From Candidatus Caldarchaeum subterraneum (GTDB lineage Archaea > Thermoproteota > Nitrososphaeria_A > Caldarchaeales > Caldarchaeaceae), in assembly GCA_937934305.1 (NCBI GenBank), contig CALHAG010000014.1, positions 53,897-117,896 on the forward strand: a DNA stretch of 64,000 nt, written 5' to 3'. The notes beneath the pieces were generated by a model. It had not been told where the DNA came from. It ran no database searches and saw nothing but the letters and a program-made list of their open reading frames with translations. A program made the translations under genes and the position numbers. This document shows, piece by piece, positions 8,193-15,830 of the stretch (the first letter of the stretch is position 1; each line of letters starts with the position of its first letter).

Positions 8193-8783
8193 TTACCACT
8201 CTCCCTTGTTCGCGTAGGGCATGCTCCACAGCGCCACCGAGAGAGTAACCGCCTTGAACCACGCCGCATACATCTTCTCAATATCCTCCTGTGAATGGCC
8301 TTTCTTCGACAGAAACGGCTTGATGGTGGCTGTTATCGGCACTATGAAGGCGATGAGGTAACGGAGCGGGATGTGCTCAACCGAGTCCACCTTATCAGTT
8401 TTGTTTTTCTTGGTTTTGTGGTGGCGTAGCCCGATTTCATACTGGTAGTTGAGCCAATCCCTGTCATATTCTCTGAAGCAGGTGTCGAGAATCCACTGCC
8501 CAAACCTTCTACGCACAGCCTGTAGATACTCGCCTATCGGCTGGCCTGACTTGCGGTCACCAAAGTAGTGGACGAGATGCTTGTGGGAGCCTACCCAGCC
8601 ATACCAGAGGTCGAGCACGTCATCCACTTGGTCGCGGAGAACCTCACCAGCCATTCTGAGATACCTAATATCCTCATCAGTCATAAGCACCGTTGTCTTG
8701 AGAAGGCTGAACTCTTCATCCGAGACAGGGGCCTGCGGAACCTCTCTTGTCCCATATATGTATCCGGGAATCCGCTGAGCCAT
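8193..8783 (-). CDS. Protoglobin
   Basis: This closely follows the Methanosarcina acetivorans protoglobin pattern from IPGYIYG at the N-terminus through DLWYGWVGSHKHL, FGQWILDTCFREYDRDWL, YQYEIGLRHHKTKKN and PITATIKPFLSKKGH to WSMPYANKGEW. The haem-ligating proximal His is at about residue 121 in GLRHHK. The ATG at 8781-8783 (196 aa) fits the family N-terminus better than the ATG 11 codons upstream. No sensor output domain is attached, so it is a single-domain globin that probably binds O2, CO or NO. It is convergent with the PDCD5-like gene. Confidence 0.92.
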   Translation of the reverse strand: MAQRIPGYIYGTREVPQAPVSDEEFSLLKTTVLMTDEDIRYLRMAGEVLRDQVDDVLDLWYGWVGSHKHLVHYFGDRKSGQPIGEYLQAVRRRFGQWILDTCFREYDRDWLNYQYEIGLRHHKTKKNKTDKVDSVEHIPLRYLIAFIVPITATIKPFLSKKGHSQEDIEKMYAAWFKAVTLSVALWSMPYANKGEW

Positions 8784-9073
8784 GACACAGCTGACCATGT
8801 GACAATATTTGAGCAAATGGTTTCAAAACGGTAAGGCTATTACCTTTAGGTTACATCTCCGTCTTCTGATTTATCTCAACGCTCCCTTCAGTTCTCCGTC
8901 TAGAATTTTGCTGAAATTGTCTCTTATCGCTATGTGGACGATGGTTTATCGTGTTGATGAGAAATATCTATACACTTGATCTTCCATTCGTCGAGCGACA
9001 TTGTGATGTGTTTAGGAAGATGAACTGTGATGGGGAAAGAGGCGCAGTATAACCCACATCTGCATGAGATGTT
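8784..9073. other. Intergenic stretch with possible decayed ORF
   Basis: About 290 bp with no convincing gene. On the minus strand short open stretches in shifting frames (one ending in DNFSKILDGELKGALR then a stop) suggest a decayed accessory gene upstream of protoglobin, but I cannot name it. No tRNA-like or terminator-like structure was recognised. Confidence 0.3.
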
Positions 9074-9493
9074 TTAATCGTTTGAGACGCATGTTTCACT
9101 TCTCTTACCGTCAATTATTATTGTCAGTTTGTTTAGTATCTCTCTTCCGATCAAGAGCTTGCCCTCACCAAGGAAAGGTGTCTCGACAAATGTTTCTATC
9201 TCTTGGTCAATAATCTTGATTACTGCTCTGGCTGTGCGCATGGTTATTGTTCCCGATAGGGTCTTGTAGCTTCTCCAAAGGCTTCTAGGTAGCTCCGCCT
9301 TCATGAAGAATCTATAAAGCTCTGAGGTCAGCATTATCGGCCCTTCATAGCCAGTGTCCACCGGTATCTTCACATCCTCAGCTACCTTATCCCCTGTTAT
9401 GTTGTAAAGCGTTATGGTTAAGGAGGGGGTTGGATGTCTTTTGGCAGCTAAGTGTCCTGTGCATTCTGAAGCTCTATAGATCCGCCCCACCAT
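9074..9493 (-). CDS. Retropepsin-like (clan AA) aspartic protease
   Basis: The 139-aa protein has the catalytic PVDTGYEGPIMLT (D-T-G) segment at about residues 44-56 and the downstream hydrophobic LIGREILNKLTIIID that closes a retropepsin fold. Length suits a homodimeric single-domain protease as in retroviral-type enzymes. It follows the RHH-like gene with a 46-bp overlap (9448-9493), so the two are expressed together. Such archaeal proteases have no well-established role; partnership with a small regulator-like protein suggests a toxin-antitoxin-like or regulatory pair, which is inference. Confidence 0.65.
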   Translation of the reverse strand: MVGRIYRASECTGHLAAKRHPTPSLTITLYNITGDKVAEDVKIPVDTGYEGPIMLTSELYRFFMKAELPRSLWRSYKTLSGTITMRTARAVIKIIDQEIETFVETPFLGEGKLLIGREILNKLTIIIDGKRSETCVSND

Positions 9494-9846
9494 TCCAGCT
9501 CGCTCCGGCGTTCTTCATCTACACCTATCTGTGTCAGTATTGCGTGGTTAACACCAAGGCTACGCAAGGCCTCCAATGCCTCTTTCTTCTCATGATAGAT
9601 GCCCACGAGCCTGCCCTCGGCTATGACCGCAAACTCGCCTCTATGCTTCTTTCTCAACTCTTCTTTCATAGCTTCGTAGAGTCTGTTGTTTGCCTCGAAA
9701 TCTGTCTCCGCGGCGGAACGGCTGGTATTGAGCCAGAGGGTTATTGCCTCCTCTATTGCTTGATGAAGAAGGAGACCCCTTTTCACCGCCTCGGCCTTAA
9801 ACAACCTGACTTTTTCAGGGTCTATCTTCTTAATGACCAGGGTCAA
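9448..9846 (-). CDS. RHH-like N-terminus plus DUF5678-like C-terminus, protease partner
   Basis: This 132-aa protein starts with a short strand and two helices (LVIKKIDPEKVRLFKAEAVKRG, then HQAIEEAITLWL) that resemble ribbon-helix-helix antitoxins. A charged linker (EAMKEELRKKHRGE) leads to a small alpha/beta segment, FAVIAEGRLVGIYHEKKEALEAL, similar to the DUF5678 fold. It overlaps the downstream aspartic-protease gene. The family guess comes from pattern only. A DNA-binding, autoregulating role is plausible but not shown. Confidence 0.5.
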   Translation of the reverse strand: MTLVIKKIDPEKVRLFKAEAVKRGLLLHQAIEEAITLWLNTSRSAAETDFEANNRLYEAMKEELRKKHRGEFAVIAEGRLVGIYHEKKEALEALRSLGVNHAILTQIGVDEERRSELEWWGGSIELQNAQDT

Positions 9847-10034
9847 CTAATTCACCCAGGTTAAAAGTGATAAGCGAACTATTAAGCTCTCCAGAAGCTG
9901 CTTCAGGGCCTGGGATTCTCTCAGCTCTGGACAACCTAATTCCCAGAAATTTTTTCACATTTCCATGAGCTTCGCCGAAAATCAGCTACGACTTTAACAT
10001 AACTTTATCTCTCAGAGAGAGTTGTGGGAATAGG

Positions 10035-10604
10035 ATGTTGGAGGCCGCTGTCCAAAGCTTTCCAACTCAGCTGTTTAGATGTAAATGGACTGTTCCCGTC
10101 ATTGTGGAGATGATGCATGGCCCTCGCCGGTTCGCTGACCTCCTAAAAAGTCTCGGAATAAGCCAGAAGGTCTTGTCAAACAAGCTCTCGAGTCTAATGG
10201 CTCATGGAGTTGTTTCGATGAGTGATGCGGGGTACGGTCTGACAGAAAAGGGTCTTGCTTTAGCTGAGATGGTTAAATCACTCATACCTCACGTCCCGCC
10301 ACATGTTTTAGCCGAGGTGCTGAAATGTAAATGGTCAAAAGAAATTCTCCAGACACTTGGCCAAAGGCCTCTCCACAGCGCCGAGCTCGTCGACTCTCTC
10401 CCAGGACTAAGCTGGAAAATCGCCTCAGATAGACTGAAAAAACTATGCAGACACGGGCTTGTCGAAAGAATGGTTCACGTCAGCGAGAGCCCCATCCGCG
10501 TACAGTACAGCCTAACCCCGAGGGGAAGACTTCTCGCATCATGGCTGACAACCTACATCCAGCGCGGGACACAAACCCTTTATACCGTCGGGGCCTCTAC
10601 ATGA
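10035..10604 (+). CDS. Tandem HxlR-type winged-helix regulator
   Basis: Two HxlR-like winged-helix domains lie in one 189-aa chain. The first runs from FRCKWTVPVIVEMMHGPRRF (about 14-33) to the GYGLTEKGLAL wing. The second starts with the matching LKCKWSKEILQTLGQRPLHS (about 96-115) and ends in the wing YSLTPRGRLLASWL. Both keep the CKW entry motif and the recognition-helix pattern (QKVLSNKLSSLMAHGVV and WKIASDRLKKLCRHGLV). HxlR proteins normally dimerise, so this looks like a built-in dimer. An AbrB-like gene follows 13 bp later. A TATA-like CTTTATCTC at about 10005-10015 precedes the start. Confidence 0.78.
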   Translation: MLEAAVQSFPTQLFRCKWTVPVIVEMMHGPRRFADLLKSLGISQKVLSNKLSSLMAHGVVSMSDAGYGLTEKGLALAEMVKSLIPHVPPHVLAEVLKCKWSKEILQTLGQRPLHSAELVDSLPGLSWKIASDRLKKLCRHGLVERMVHVSESPIRVQYSLTPRGRLLASWLTTYIQRGTQTLYTVGAST

Positions 10605-10617
10605 TTAGGCGAAGGGT

Positions 10618-11175
10618 TTGTCATGGGTTGAGGACACGGTTGTTTTCCGCGGCGTCGTCAGAAGAAGCGGTAACAGCCTAATTGCAACCATCCCTCCCGA
10701 GCTTTCTCAGCGTTTCCTGATACGCGAGGGGCAGGAATACACCATCGTCGGAATGACTAGGGCCAGCCCCGATTTTGAGGGAGCTCTCCAGATATATCTC
10801 GGCTTCTTCGTGGTGCTTGAGAAGGCGCCGCGGCTTGATCTCGTGGTGGAGGGGCTGGATTTCCAGAGCTTGGAGCAATTGCTGAAAAAATATGATGCAA
10901 CAAATGTTGTGCTGAAGAAGTCTGAAAACAACTCGGTAGCCTGTTACGCGGTCTTCACAGCCGTGGAGAAAAACCGTGTCAAGCTGCCTAAAACTGTTGA
11001 GTCTGTGCAGGAGCTTCTCCCCAGTCTTCAGCGTGAGGTGGAGTCTCTGGGCGGGGTGGTAAAATCAGCCGAGGTCTCTGAAGTTGTTGTGGAGAATAGA
11101 CAGGTGGACCCTGCTCTTCTCTCGAAAGCACCATCCCGTCTCGAGAAAAACCTTGCATGGAAATGGGAGATCTAA
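10618..11175 (+). CDS. AbrB/SpoVT-like N-terminal domain protein
   Basis: The 185-aa product opens with VVRRSGNSLIATIPPELSQRF and LIREGQEYTIVG, the swapped-hairpin AbrB/MazE-type DNA-binding fold (about residues 13-45). The remaining 140 residues form an alpha/beta region I do not recognise. It begins at a TTG 13 bp after the tandem-HxlR gene, so the two probably form a regulatory operon. An ordinary antitoxin would be far shorter; this architecture suggests a transcription regulator with a sensing or PhoU-like C-terminal part, which is a guess. Confidence 0.55.
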   Translation: MSWVEDTVVFRGVVRRSGNSLIATIPPELSQRFLIREGQEYTIVGMTRASPDFEGALQIYLGFFVVLEKAPRLDLVVEGLDFQSLEQLLKKYDATNVVLKKSENNSVACYAVFTAVEKNRVKLPKTVESVQELLPSLQREVESLGGVVKSAEVSEVVVENRQVDPALLSKAPSRLEKNLAWKWEI

Positions 11176-12368
11176 GACCCTGCGGCTTTTCTCAGCTTGG
11201 CGAATGCGTCGACAACATCCATGAGGTCTTCACGCTCACCCAGCAACACGTACTGTGGAATCCATACAGCCTCGTATTGGCTTGCTTTCTCGGTGTTTTT
11301 CAAAGGCATGGGGATATGTGATTTCTCGGCGATGAACCAGTAGCTGCTCAGCGGCCTGTATCCGGCGTTGCACGGTATTCCCTCGGCGTTCAACGCTTTC
11401 ACAAACTCCTCCTTTGCGCTGAACCCGAATTTCTTGACGTCGACGCGGACGATGTAGAGATGATAGCTATGCGCCGTGACCTGCGGCGGCTTCTCAAGCG
11501 GCTCCACACCATCAATCTCCCTCAGCCTCTCATCCAAAAAATCCGCCGACCGCGTCCTCCTCATGTTCAGCTCAGATAGTCTCCGCAGCTGGGCCCTGAG
11601 AATCGCTGCCTGGAAAGCGGTCATGCGGAAATTCCAGCCATACCTTACATGCTCATACCATCCACGCTTCACATCCCGTCCAACGTTCACCAAGCTCCGA
11701 GCCAGCTCCGCAAGCGTCTCATCGTTTGTCGTGATTATCCCCCCTTCTCCAGAGGCCATGTTCTTGCTCTGGTAGAAACTGAACCCAGCCATGTTTCCGA
11801 GAGAGCCTACGCGGCGGCCTCTCCACTCGGCGCCATGGGCCTGTGCAGCATCCTCCAAAACCCGTAACCCACGCTTCTCAGCTGTCTCCAATATTTTGTC
11901 CATGTCCGCTGGACAGCCTGCGAGGTGGACGGGTATGATGCATCGAGTTTTATCGGTGACTGCTTTGGCGACGGCTTCGGGTGAGATGTTGTATGTTGTG
12001 GGGTCGATGTCGACGATAACGGGTGTTGCTCCCGCGTCTATGACTGCAGTTGCTGTTGCGAGGAAGGTGTAGGCGGGGACGATGACCTCGTCGCCCGAGC
12101 CCACTCCCAAGGCTTTAAGCGAAACAAACAAGGCAACCGAGCCGCTGGTGCATGAAACACCGTAACGCGCATGATGAAAAGACGCAAACTCCTCCTCAAA
12201 CAACCTAATCTTCTGCGAGCCGGCGGACCAGGGCCCCTCACGCAAAACCTCCAAAACCTCTCTAACCTCTTCATCGTCGGAAAAAGGCCAGCGGGGAAAA
12301 GGCCTCCGCCTAACAGGCTCACCACCATGTATAGCCAACGAAAACATATCCATCAGACTGAAAACCAC
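11172..12368 (-). CDS. DegT/DnrJ/EryC1/StrS-family PLP aminotransferase
   Basis: This family transfers amino groups onto nucleotide-linked keto-sugars. The 398-aa protein shows the type I PLP fold: SCTSGSVALFVSLKALGVG (phosphate-binding region), DEVIVPAYTFLATA, VLEDAAQAHGAEW with the cofactor Asp, and the Schiff-base Lys in FYQSKNMASGEGG at about residue 190. It may serve cell-surface glycan synthesis together with the GT4 and epimerase genes at 58344-60276, although those are distant. The true start may be the ATG at MDMFSLAIHGG, five residues in. Confidence 0.85.
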   Translation of the reverse strand: MVFSLMDMFSLAIHGGEPVRRRPFPRWPFSDDEEVREVLEVLREGPWSAGSQKIRLFEEEFASFHHARYGVSCTSGSVALFVSLKALGVGSGDEVIVPAYTFLATATAVIDAGATPVIVDIDPTTYNISPEAVAKAVTDKTRCIIPVHLAGCPADMDKILETAEKRGLRVLEDAAQAHGAEWRGRRVGSLGNMAGFSFYQSKNMASGEGGIITTNDETLAELARSLVNVGRDVKRGWYEHVRYGWNFRMTAFQAAILRAQLRRLSELNMRRTRSADFLDERLREIDGVEPLEKPPQVTAHSYHLYIVRVDVKKFGFSAKEEFVKALNAEGIPCNAGYRPLSSYWFIAEKSHIPMPLKNTEKASQYEAVWIPQYVLLGEREDLMDVVDAFAKLRKAAGS

Positions 12369-12414
12369 GCTATAAGCTCATTTTCCCCTCGAAGCAGCTA
12401 TTACAAAAAGAGAC

Positions 12415-13263
12415 ATGAAGCTGCGGCGAAACACTTTTAGCGCCATTTTCTTCAACTTCACAGAGATGTTTTGGAGACCAAGTATAGCAATCAAATCCTT
12501 GTTTATCGCTGTGCCGCTGGTTTTCGTGAAAGTCATTATAAGTTCCTACGAGCTTGAGTTCGTACCTGTCAACCTGCTTGTAGGCAGTGTGATAACTAGT
12601 GCCTTGTTTATTTTGGGGTTCTACATGGCCGGTTTAATAAATGACTACAAAGAGGCGGAGAAAATGGCCGTTGAAATAAGGTCCATGCTTGAAAAAATTT
12701 GGGAAGAATCCAAAGCGCTGACCAAAGTTAGCGAAGAGTTTAACCTCGAAAACGTGAGACGGCAACTCATCTACATTATTGAGAGCTTTGTAAACGGCGT
12801 CAGCCAGCAAAGCGGGTTCAAAGATCTGAAGCCATGCGTAGAAGCTGTCAGGTATCTACAATCTTACTTCACAGAAATCGGCATAACAGGCGTCACAGCA
12901 CATAGCATCTCGCAAATAAAAGACACATGCACAAACCTTCTCAAAATAATTTTCCGCATATACTACATTCAGCGTATAATTTTCCTTCCCTCGGCTCGGC
13001 TTCTCGTAAATGTTCTCGCAACAGGCGTGATAGTATTAGTCGCTATAACGGAGACTCAGAACTATCTGTCGGCTGTCGCGGTTTTCGGCATCTTTTCATA
13101 CTTTGTCATCTATATCCGGAACTTGATATATGTATTGGATGTGCCCTTTAGGCAGGGTGAAAAAACGAAGGATGACATAAGCCTCTTTCTGCTGGAGGAG
13201 TTTAAACAGGAAATAACTACCTCTGTAAAAGATGATATAGTGAGTAGAAAACCGCAACTATGA
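12415..13263 (+). CDS. Four-helix membrane protein, bestrophin/DUF4239-like
   Basis: A 282-aa membrane protein has two N-terminal hydrophobic segments (about 26-45 and 53-75), a long cytoplasmic helical region with NDYKEAEKMAVEIRS, and two further segments (about 195-215 and 218-240). A conserved-looking turn, YVLDVPFRQGEKTKDD, follows the last helix. The 2+2 helix plan and the DxPF-like motif after the last helix resemble DUF4239 and bestrophin-type channels. I cannot confirm this. It diverges from the DegT gene and overlaps the M20 peptidase gene by 6 bp at its 3' end. Confidence 0.5.
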   Translation: MKLRRNTFSAIFFNFTEMFWRPSIAIKSLFIAVPLVFVKVIISSYELEFVPVNLLVGSVITSALFILGFYMAGLINDYKEAEKMAVEIRSMLEKIWEESKALTKVSEEFNLENVRRQLIYIIESFVNGVSQQSGFKDLKPCVEAVRYLQSYFTEIGITGVTAHSISQIKDTCTNLLKIIFRIYYIQRIIFLPSARLLVNVLATGVIVLVAITETQNYLSAVAVFGIFSYFVIYIRNLIYVLDVPFRQGEKTKDDISLFLLEEFKQEITTSVKDDIVSRKPQL

Positions 13264-14379
13264 CAGAATTTTCTCCGCTATTGTTTTGTAGATTACGGCT
13301 GCTTTCACTAGTTCTTTCACGGCGACTTTTTCGCGGAAGCTGTGGGCGAGACGAAGGTCGCCGGGCCCGATGATGACGCCTTCAACGGGCCTAACCTTAT
13401 GTATTCGGTTTAGGTCGGTCGCCGCGTCGAACCCTGCAAAAACAGGCTTGATACCCGCTGCTCTGCATGCTTGTTGGCAGGCGTTTACAAGCGCGCCTCC
13501 GAGCTTGGTCATGTATGGTGGGATGTGGGATGTTATTGTGGCTTCGAAGGATGTTTTTCTGGGTAGGGCTGGTTTGATGAATTGCTTGATGAAGCGGAGT
13601 GTTTCCGCGGGTTTTTCAACGGTTGTCCTGACGTCGATGACGATGTTTGCGACGTCGGGGATGACGTTCGGTTTCAGCCCGCCTCTCATGACGGTGACCG
13701 CCGCCGAGGACCTGCCCAAATACCTAAGTCTTTTCCCGAAACCTTTCTCAAGCTGTGCAAGCCTTACACATGCCCTCGCGGAAGCCGTCACAGCGTTTAC
13801 GCCTTCAAGAGGCTTTGAGGCATGTGCAGGTTTTCCGTAGAAGTTGACCGAGACCTCTGTTCGGCCCCTGCTCGCTACACATATTTTCAGCGAGGTCGGC
13901 TCACCGACCACCATGTAATCAACCCTGTCCAACAACTTGATTAGCGATAATGAGCCGAGGCCCGAGACCTCCTCATCAGCCACAGCCATCAAAACAACCC
14001 GGCCCACAAAGCGCTCGGACCTCAGCGTCGAGACAGCGGCCAGCATCGCAGCCAACGCACCCTTGGCATCCACAGAGCCACGGCCACAGAGATAACCGCC
14101 GCTCACACCGGTTGAAAATGGATGGAAACTCCAGCGCTCAATAGGTCCAACAGGCACAGTGTCGAGATGGGAGTTAAAAACCAGAACAGGGCCCTCGCCA
14201 AAGCTCATGTCAACAAGGGCCGAAGCTCTTCCAGCTCCATGTTCAATTACACGAGCCTTCAGCCCAAGCTCCGCAGCCCTCTCCGCAAAATATCTCGCCG
14301 CATCAGACTCACGACCCGGAGGATTCTCGCTGTTAACCCTAACCAATCCAGAGCCGATAGACTCGATAATCTCCCTCAA
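13258..14379 (-). CDS. M20-family metallopeptidase (ArgE/DapE-like deacylase)
   Basis: The 373-aa protein carries the two-zinc M20 pattern: FNSHLDTVP (His ligand and catalytic Asp), GRGSVDAKGALAA (bridging Asp), ADEEVSGLG (general-base Glu and Glu ligand), VVGEPTS (Asp/Glu-ligand region) and a central dimerisation domain with GKPAHASKPLEGVNA. Substrate among acetyl-ornithine, succinyl-diaminopimelate, acetyl-lysine or a dipeptide cannot be fixed from sequence. No lysine or arginine genes are next to it. Confidence 0.85.
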   Translation of the reverse strand: MREIIESIGSGLVRVNSENPPGRESDAARYFAERAAELGLKARVIEHGAGRASALVDMSFGEGPVLVFNSHLDTVPVGPIERWSFHPFSTGVSGGYLCGRGSVDAKGALAAMLAAVSTLRSERFVGRVVLMAVADEEVSGLGSLSLIKLLDRVDYMVVGEPTSLKICVASRGRTEVSVNFYGKPAHASKPLEGVNAVTASARACVRLAQLEKGFGKRLRYLGRSSAAVTVMRGGLKPNVIPDVANIVIDVRTTVEKPAETLRFIKQFIKPALPRKTSFEATITSHIPPYMTKLGGALVNACQQACRAAGIKPVFAGFDAATDLNRIHKVRPVEGVIIGPGDLRLAHSFREKVAVKELVKAAVIYKTIAEKILS

Positions 14380-14527
14380 CCCAGAGCCGAAAACACCGGA
14401 CCAGCATTTATCTTGATAATCTTATTTGCTGTATGCGACCCCTAGCCTCTTTTTGGGTTTCCTAGATGCTGTTTGGTGGTTGCGTGCCAGCCGACCGCAC
14501 TCCTTGTTTCTATGTTGCTGGTTCATG

Positions 14528-14534
14528 TTTATAT
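14528..14534 (+). promoter_or_regulatory. TATA-like box for S17e
   Basis: TTTATAT lies about 40 bp before the CTG at 14572. It sits inside any longer in-frame N-terminal extension, which argues that translation begins downstream of it. Confidence 0.4.
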
Positions 14535-14571
14535 CGCTGGATTTGTTGGAGGTGGTTTAGGTGAAGCTGTT

Positions 14572-14832
14572 CTGGGCAAGGTTAGGACGCGTAAGGTTAA
14601 GACCTTGGCTAAGACGGTGAACGAGCTTTACGGCGCCCGTGTCTCGACAAGCTTCGAGGAGAACAAGAAGCTGGTTAGAGAGGTTTTGGAGGGGCGGTTT
14701 TCGAAGAAGCTCGCCAACCGCATCGCCGGCTACCTGGTAACGTTGAAGAAGCTGGAGCTGAAGAAGCAGCAGGCGGCGGCTGCGGAGGAAGAGGCGACGA
14801 AGGCCGCGGAGCTTTCATCGACGGAGTCTTAA
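14572..14832 (+). CDS. rps17e: 30S ribosomal protein S17e, start codon unclear (CTG?)
   Basis: The S17e core is clear: GKVRTRKVKTLAK, then FEENKKLVREVL and SKKLANRIAGYLVTLKKL, followed by an Ala/Glu-rich tail. S17e proteins normally begin MGKV or MGRV. Here the codon before GKV is CTG at 14572-14574. The nearest upstream in-frame ATG or TTG codons (14512, 14515) lie before the TATA-like box and would add an unconserved hydrophobic stretch. An SD-like GGAGGTGG lies at about 14548-14555. I place the start at the CTG. A TTG or ATG upstream is the alternative. The 3' end overlaps the convergent Thr-rich gene by 18 bp. Confidence 0.85.
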   Translation: MGKVRTRKVKTLAKTVNELYGARVSTSFEENKKLVREVLEGRFSKKLANRIAGYLVTLKKLELKKQQAAAAEEEATKAAELSSTES

Positions 14833-15792
14833 AGCGAAAACAACCACCGCAAGGAGCACCACTATCACCGCGGCAGGTATCAATACATCTGTTAGAGAGG
14901 GCCCAGACGGGGCTTGTGTCTGGGTCGCGACAGCTGTGGTTGTGGCTGCCACTGTGGGTGTTGTTGTAGTCATGGTTTGGGCTGGTGTGGTTTGTTGCTG
15001 AAGGGTTATCACTGTTGTATAGGTTTCGGTAATTGTTGTACCTGGTGCAACAATTGTTGCCGTTGTTCGGTTTTCGGTTATTGTCTGGGTGGTTGTCAAG
15101 GTTGTTCCAGGATTTCTCGTCGAGGAGGTGTATGTTGTTCCTCTTCTCAGCTCGGTGTAGGTAGTTGTTAGGTCTATGCTCGGCATGTCGCCGGGCATGG
15201 TGAAAGTAGTTCCCTGGAATGCTGTGGTGAAGCCGGGGAATGAGAGTCTTACTGTGGCTGGCACGGCGTCGAGGATGTAGGAGATGATTTGGCTCACTGT
15301 TCTGACGCTGCATCCTTCGACTAAAACTCCGTAGGCGAGCAGGGTTACGGTGAAACCCATTGTGGTGAATGGAATTGGCTGTAGCCCTGTTCTGGTTAAC
15401 GCTGTTCCTCCCTCCGTTTGGATAATTGTTGTGATGTATGATTGGGTGTTTATGACGGTGCTTAGGGTCGTTCCGGGGACGGCTATTGTCGTGCCGGGAA
15501 TGGCGATTACGCTGGGTGGCTGCTGTGCTGTGAAGGTGATTGTGCATGTTTGGTCGGGTTCGTAAACCTCAACTATTGCCGTGTAGCCTGGGACCTGGAT
15601 GGTTGCGACAATTGTTGTGGCGGAGACTGTTATCACCGTCGTGTAGGTTGTGGGACTGATTGTAACCACTCTCGTGGTTGTTGTGGTAATAACAGACTGT
15701 GTCTGTGCGGCGTTTAACAACCCTAATCCAACGAGGAATAATAACGCTACGTAGACTAAGGGCCGCACACCCATATTACTTTTCTCAATCAT
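14815..15792 (-). CDS. Thr-rich secreted/cell-surface protein with C-terminal anchor
   Basis: The 325-aa product has an N-terminal signal peptide (VYVALLFLVGLGLLNA, cleavage likely near QTQS), then long Thr/Val-rich stretches such as ITTTTTRVVTISPTTYTT, and a C-terminal membrane anchor (VLIPAAVIVVLLAVVVFAL) ending in basic LRLRR. The Thr/Ser-rich stalk just before the anchor would be heavily O-glycosylated. The central part has two Cys that may form a disulfide. The architecture is that of an S-layer-associated or adhesin-like surface protein; no known catalytic domain is seen. It is divergent from fen1. Confidence 0.7.
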   Translation of the reverse strand: MIEKSNMGVRPLVYVALLFLVGLGLLNAAQTQSVITTTTTRVVTISPTTYTTVITVSATTIVATIQVPGYTAIVEVYEPDQTCTITFTAQQPPSVIAIPGTTIAVPGTTLSTVINTQSYITTIIQTEGGTALTRTGLQPIPFTTMGFTVTLLAYGVLVEGCSVRTVSQIISYILDAVPATVRLSFPGFTTAFQGTTFTMPGDMPSIDLTTTYTELRRGTTYTSSTRNPGTTLTTTQTITENRTTATIVAPGTTITETYTTVITLQQQTTPAQTMTTTTPTVAATTTAVATQTQAPSGPSLTDVLIPAAVIVVLLAVVVFALRLRR

Positions 15793-15795
15793 TTA

Positions 15796-15804
15796 TGTTT
15801 ATCT
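15796..15804 (+). promoter_or_regulatory. TATA-like box for fen1
   Basis: TGTTTATCT lies about 27-35 bp before the ATG at 15831, the usual archaeal spacing. It overlaps the first codons of the divergent surface-protein gene. Confidence 0.4.
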
Positions 15805-15830
15805 ACTGTTTGTGTGGTGTTGTTTGTAGG

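Noticed and set aside
14675..15547. 290-codon minus-strand frame rich in His, Asn and Arg
   Set aside because: It is another frame of the Thr-rich surface-protein gene; repeated Thr codons read out of frame give this composition.
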